From the NCBI RefSeq assembly GCF_018457175.1, contig NZ_JAGFNU010000008.1:144113-208112 (forward strand): a stretch of 64,000 nt of DNA, written 5' to 3'. The first letter of the stretch is position 1; the number at the start of each line of letters is the position of its first letter. The DNA comes from Pseudohalocynthiibacter aestuariivivens. Its GTDB lineage: Bacteria > Pseudomonadota > Alphaproteobacteria > Rhodobacterales > Rhodobacteraceae. Below are positions 61,975 through 64,000 of this stretch, in pieces. The notes below the pieces were generated by a model. It made no database searches. It was not told where the DNA came from and saw only the letters and a program-made list of their open reading frames with translations. Position numbers and translations under genes: made by a program.

Positions 61975-62412
61975 GAATTCCTTATATTTAACAAAATGTT
62001 ATGAATATTTTGACTTTCCTTCGGGTAGCAGAAATTCATTTCGGGTGCCGTTTGGGTGCCATTTAGACAAATGAAGACCTCCTAGCCGAGTTCTGCAATC
62101 ACAGTAGATGTAGAAACTTCGTGCCACTTCATCGATCGGGGTTCAGCAACAAGGCTGTCTTAACTCGGCCCACAGCAGTCATTCATCACGACCGTTCGAG
62201 CCGCGTTGCAGCTTCACCGAAGCGGTCGTTGATCTACAGCGCAGCACAATGAAGTACTGGGACCGCACTTCGGGACTTAGCTGGCATACTCCTCCCCTTG
62301 CCCTTATGCCTCCCCTGATACAAACTCGTATGTGGAGAAGGGATATCTGTTTCACTGCTGGGTCTGTTGGCAAACGGACCAGCGCGTTGCCGTACATAGG
62401 GAGGAGTGTGTT
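61975..62412. other. Non-coding stretch after tRNA-Met
   Basis: About 440 bp without a credible gene. Near 62038-62065 GGGTGCC occurs twice (CGGGTGCC then TGGGTGCC, nine bases apart), which is often seen beside integration sites, but no integrase or second attachment sequence is present in the window. Confidence 0.45.
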
Positions 62413-63231
62413 ATGGCATCCAAGACCGCAGGTTCTACGCCACCGGACAATCTGACGCCTCAGCAGCCGACCATGCCCGAGGTTAACAAGGTGACTGCGG
62501 GTGATATTACCGCGTCGCTGAAGGCCGGGTTTTCCGACTTTCTGGCGCGTCCCTTCATGAGCGGCTTCTTCGGCCTGTTCTATGCGATTTTCGGAATCCT
62601 ATTTATTTGGACTCTGGTCTGGCTTGGCAAGATCTGGATGATCATTCCCGCCGTTGTAGGCTTTCCGTTAGTCGCGCCTTTCGCCGCCGCAGGGCTATAT
62701 GAAATGTCCCGCCGATTACAGAAGGGAGAGAGTTTCGGCTGGATTGAAATCCTCACCGTCGTGGCCAATCAACGCAAGCGCGAAATGGGCTGGATGGCCT
62801 TTGTCACCCTGTTCATTTTTTGGGTGTGGGCATACCAAGTTCGGCTTTGGCTGGCGATCATCCTGCAGGATTCATCCTTCTCGGATTTTGACGAGTTTTT
62901 GAACATCGTTTTCTTCACACCGCAGGGCTGGACCTTCCTTGCAATTGGCACCTGCGCAGGCGCAATTCTGTCGGCTGCATTGTTCACTGTGACGGTCGTC
63001 GCCATGCCCATGCTGCTTGACCGAGAAATGGATTTCATTTCCGCGATGCTCACGTCCGTTTGCGTTGTTAAGGAGAACCCGGTGGTCATGCTCACCTGGG
63101 CGGCGATCATCACGGTCACGATGCTGCTGTCGCTTGTTCCGGCGTTTCTGGGCCTGATCTTCTCTCTGCCCATCCTTGGCCACACCACATGGCATCTCTA
63201 TCAGCGGGCAGTGTCATCAGCGGAGGGGTGA
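62413..63231 (+). CDS. DUF2189-like multipass membrane protein
   Basis: A 272-residue protein with about six membrane helices and the DUF2189 style: ITASLKAGFSDFLARPFMSGFFGLFYAIFG at the start, FPLVAPFAAAGLYEMSRRLQ, and NPVVMLTWAAIITVTML near the end. Function unknown; relatives are found in many proteobacteria. GGGAGGAG before the ATG 62413 fixes the start. First gene of the accessory end of the window. Confidence 0.8.
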   Translation: MASKTAGSTPPDNLTPQQPTMPEVNKVTAGDITASLKAGFSDFLARPFMSGFFGLFYAIFGILFIWTLVWLGKIWMIIPAVVGFPLVAPFAAAGLYEMSRRLQKGESFGWIEILTVVANQRKREMGWMAFVTLFIFWVWAYQVRLWLAIILQDSSFSDFDEFLNIVFFTPQGWTFLAIGTCAGAILSAALFTVTVVAMPMLLDREMDFISAMLTSVCVVKENPVVMLTWAAIITVTMLLSLVPAFLGLIFSLPILGHTTWHLYQRAVSSAEG

Positions 63232-63339
63232 TCTATCCAGTCATCACCTTGAGTAGCTGCGCGTTTCTTTCATCCGCAGGGAGAGACCGGCCCATTGCGG
63301 ACGTTCGTGTTGAGTGCAGCGAACGGCGGGTGTGAGGTG

Positions 63340-64000
63340 TGGTTTCAACTGATCGCCGCAACACATGCTTCAAATTTCTCTGCTGGCGTTTGGTATTGCA
63401 AGGTCTTTCGAGGTCGCTCGTTGAGTTGACGAGCGACGGCGCTGAGTTTGGCTTGACTAAAGCCCGATATATCAATGCCTTTCGGGAAGTATTGGCGAAG
63501 CAACCGGTTGGTGTTTTCGTTACTACCGCGTTGCCAAGGTGACTGCGGATCGCAGAAGAAGACGTCGATCTTTGTGGCTATGGTGAACTTCGCATGCCCT
63601 GCCATCTCAGAGCCGCGATCCCAGGTCAGTGACCGATACAGCTCTTTGGGCAGCTTGCGGGCCTGCTTGATCAGGGCTGTGATGACACTTTGGGTGTCCT
63701 TGTTCTCGACTTTGGCCAGCATCACAAACCGGGAATGACGCTCGACCAGTGTGGCGATGTAGCTGTTGTTGGACCCTACGATCAGGTCGCCTTCCCAGTG
63801 CCCCGGCACGGCCCGATCCTCGACCTCTGGAGGGCGTTCACTGATCGGGATCGCATCCTTGATCTTGCGCAGCTTTAGCCCTTTCTGGGTCGCATGCCGT
63901 GACCGTCGAATGGCACGCGGGCTGCGCAAACACTGCTGTAATTCCTTCCTCAAAACACCACGGGTCTGCACATAAAGGCTGCGGTAGATCGTTTCATGCG
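63340..64000 (-). mobile_element. IS30-family insertion sequence, right end (cut by window edge)
   Basis: The element enters from the right edge. The left end probably lies at about 63340, where GGTTTCAACTGATCGCCG looks like a terminal inverted repeat partly overlapping the transposase stop. The other end is outside the window, so the repeat pair could not be confirmed. Confidence 0.75.
63345..64000 (-). CDS. IS30-family transposase (N-terminus outside window)
   Basis: The last ~218 codons of a DDE transposase. Frame is open to the window edge (HETIYRSLYVQTRG at the start of what is visible). The catalytic residues are in GHWEGDLIVG (Asp), LTWDRGSEMAGH (Asp) and GSNENTNRLLRQYFPKG (Glu), the IS30 pattern. 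No frameshift seen in this part. Confidence 0.93.
   Translation of the reverse strand, partial: HETIYRSLYVQTRGVLRKELQQCLRSPRAIRRSRHATQKGLKLRKIKDAIPISERPPEVEDRAVPGHWEGDLIVGSNNSYIATLVERHSRFVMLAKVENKDTQSVITALIKQARKLPKELYRSLTWDRGSEMAGHAKFTIATKIDVFFCDPQSPWQRGSNENTNRLLRQYFPKGIDISGFSQAKLSAVARQLNERPRKTLQYQTPAEKFEACVAAIS

Noticed and set aside
62179..62397. Short frames on both strands between tRNA-Met and the DUF2189-like gene
   Set aside because: No start signals, and they overlap each other on both strands.
1..64000. CRISPR array, toxin-antitoxin pair, restriction system or prophage
   Set aside because: No spaced direct repeats, and no recognised genes of these systems were found.

Overview
The window looks like chromosome of a marine alphaproteobacterium of the order Rhodobacterales (roseobacter group). 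Pointers: moderate GC; dense, often 4-bp-overlapping genes; a CarD regulator, MmcB, small proteins of families I associate with Rhodobacteraceae, a SoxBDAG sarcosine oxidase, a Suv3-type helicase, and a tRNA-His without the usual G-1:C73 pair. Most of the window is ordinary core genome; only the last ~2.1 kb, next to a tRNA-Met, looks clearly accessory.

Layout. 1-8.3 kb: tail of an unidentified gene, divergent cobT/cobS (lower ligand of cobalamin), carD, fdxA, an S4 RNA-binding protein, a Suv3-like helicase, a TPR protein, an SCP2 protein and a hydrolase. 8.4-17.5 kb: oligoendopeptidase F and rpoH sharing a bidirectional terminator, rluD diverging from a small membrane protein with overlapping start codons, a DEAD-box helicase, tRNA-His, a MarR-GNAT fusion, mmcB and a probable 6S RNA. 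17.8-27.5 kb: riboflavin genes (nrdR-ribD and ribE-hyp-ribBX-ribH-nusB) with a capsule export block (kpsS, kpsD-like, kpsC) on the opposite strand between ribD and ribE. The GTP cyclohydrolase II half of RibBX has lost its zinc ligands, so the true ribA should lie elsewhere. 27.6-34.0 kb: an M20 amidohydrolase, rpoD and dnaG.

34.1-42.4 kb: soxBDAG interrupted between soxB and soxD by two small exported proteins and a truncated soxD copy, then a DUF6151-like protein and an NAD-type glutamate dehydrogenase. 42.8-46.3 kb: three coupled Tad-type genes (a VWA/TadG-like protein with a tyrosine-rich insert and two TadE-like pseudopilins). 46.3-51.3 kb: an Fe(II)/2-oxoglutarate oxygenase coupled to a beta-hydroxyacid dehydrogenase and divergent from a LysR regulator, then pirin, TetR and a lipoprotein. 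51.4-56.1 kb: hom, glpX, a cysteine hydrolase and recJ. 56.3-61.5 kb: tRNA-Glu, then an acyl-CoA ligase and a thiolase facing a nitroreductase and an ECF biotin transporter (bioMNY). The thiolase has lost two catalytic residues. I consider this the best candidate for an undescribed system: biotin or biotin-precursor uptake next to unusual acyl-CoA chemistry. 61.9-64.0 kb: tRNA-Met, a non-coding stretch, a DUF2189-like membrane protein and a partial IS30-family element.

No CRISPR array, rRNA operon, prophage or classical defence system was recognised.
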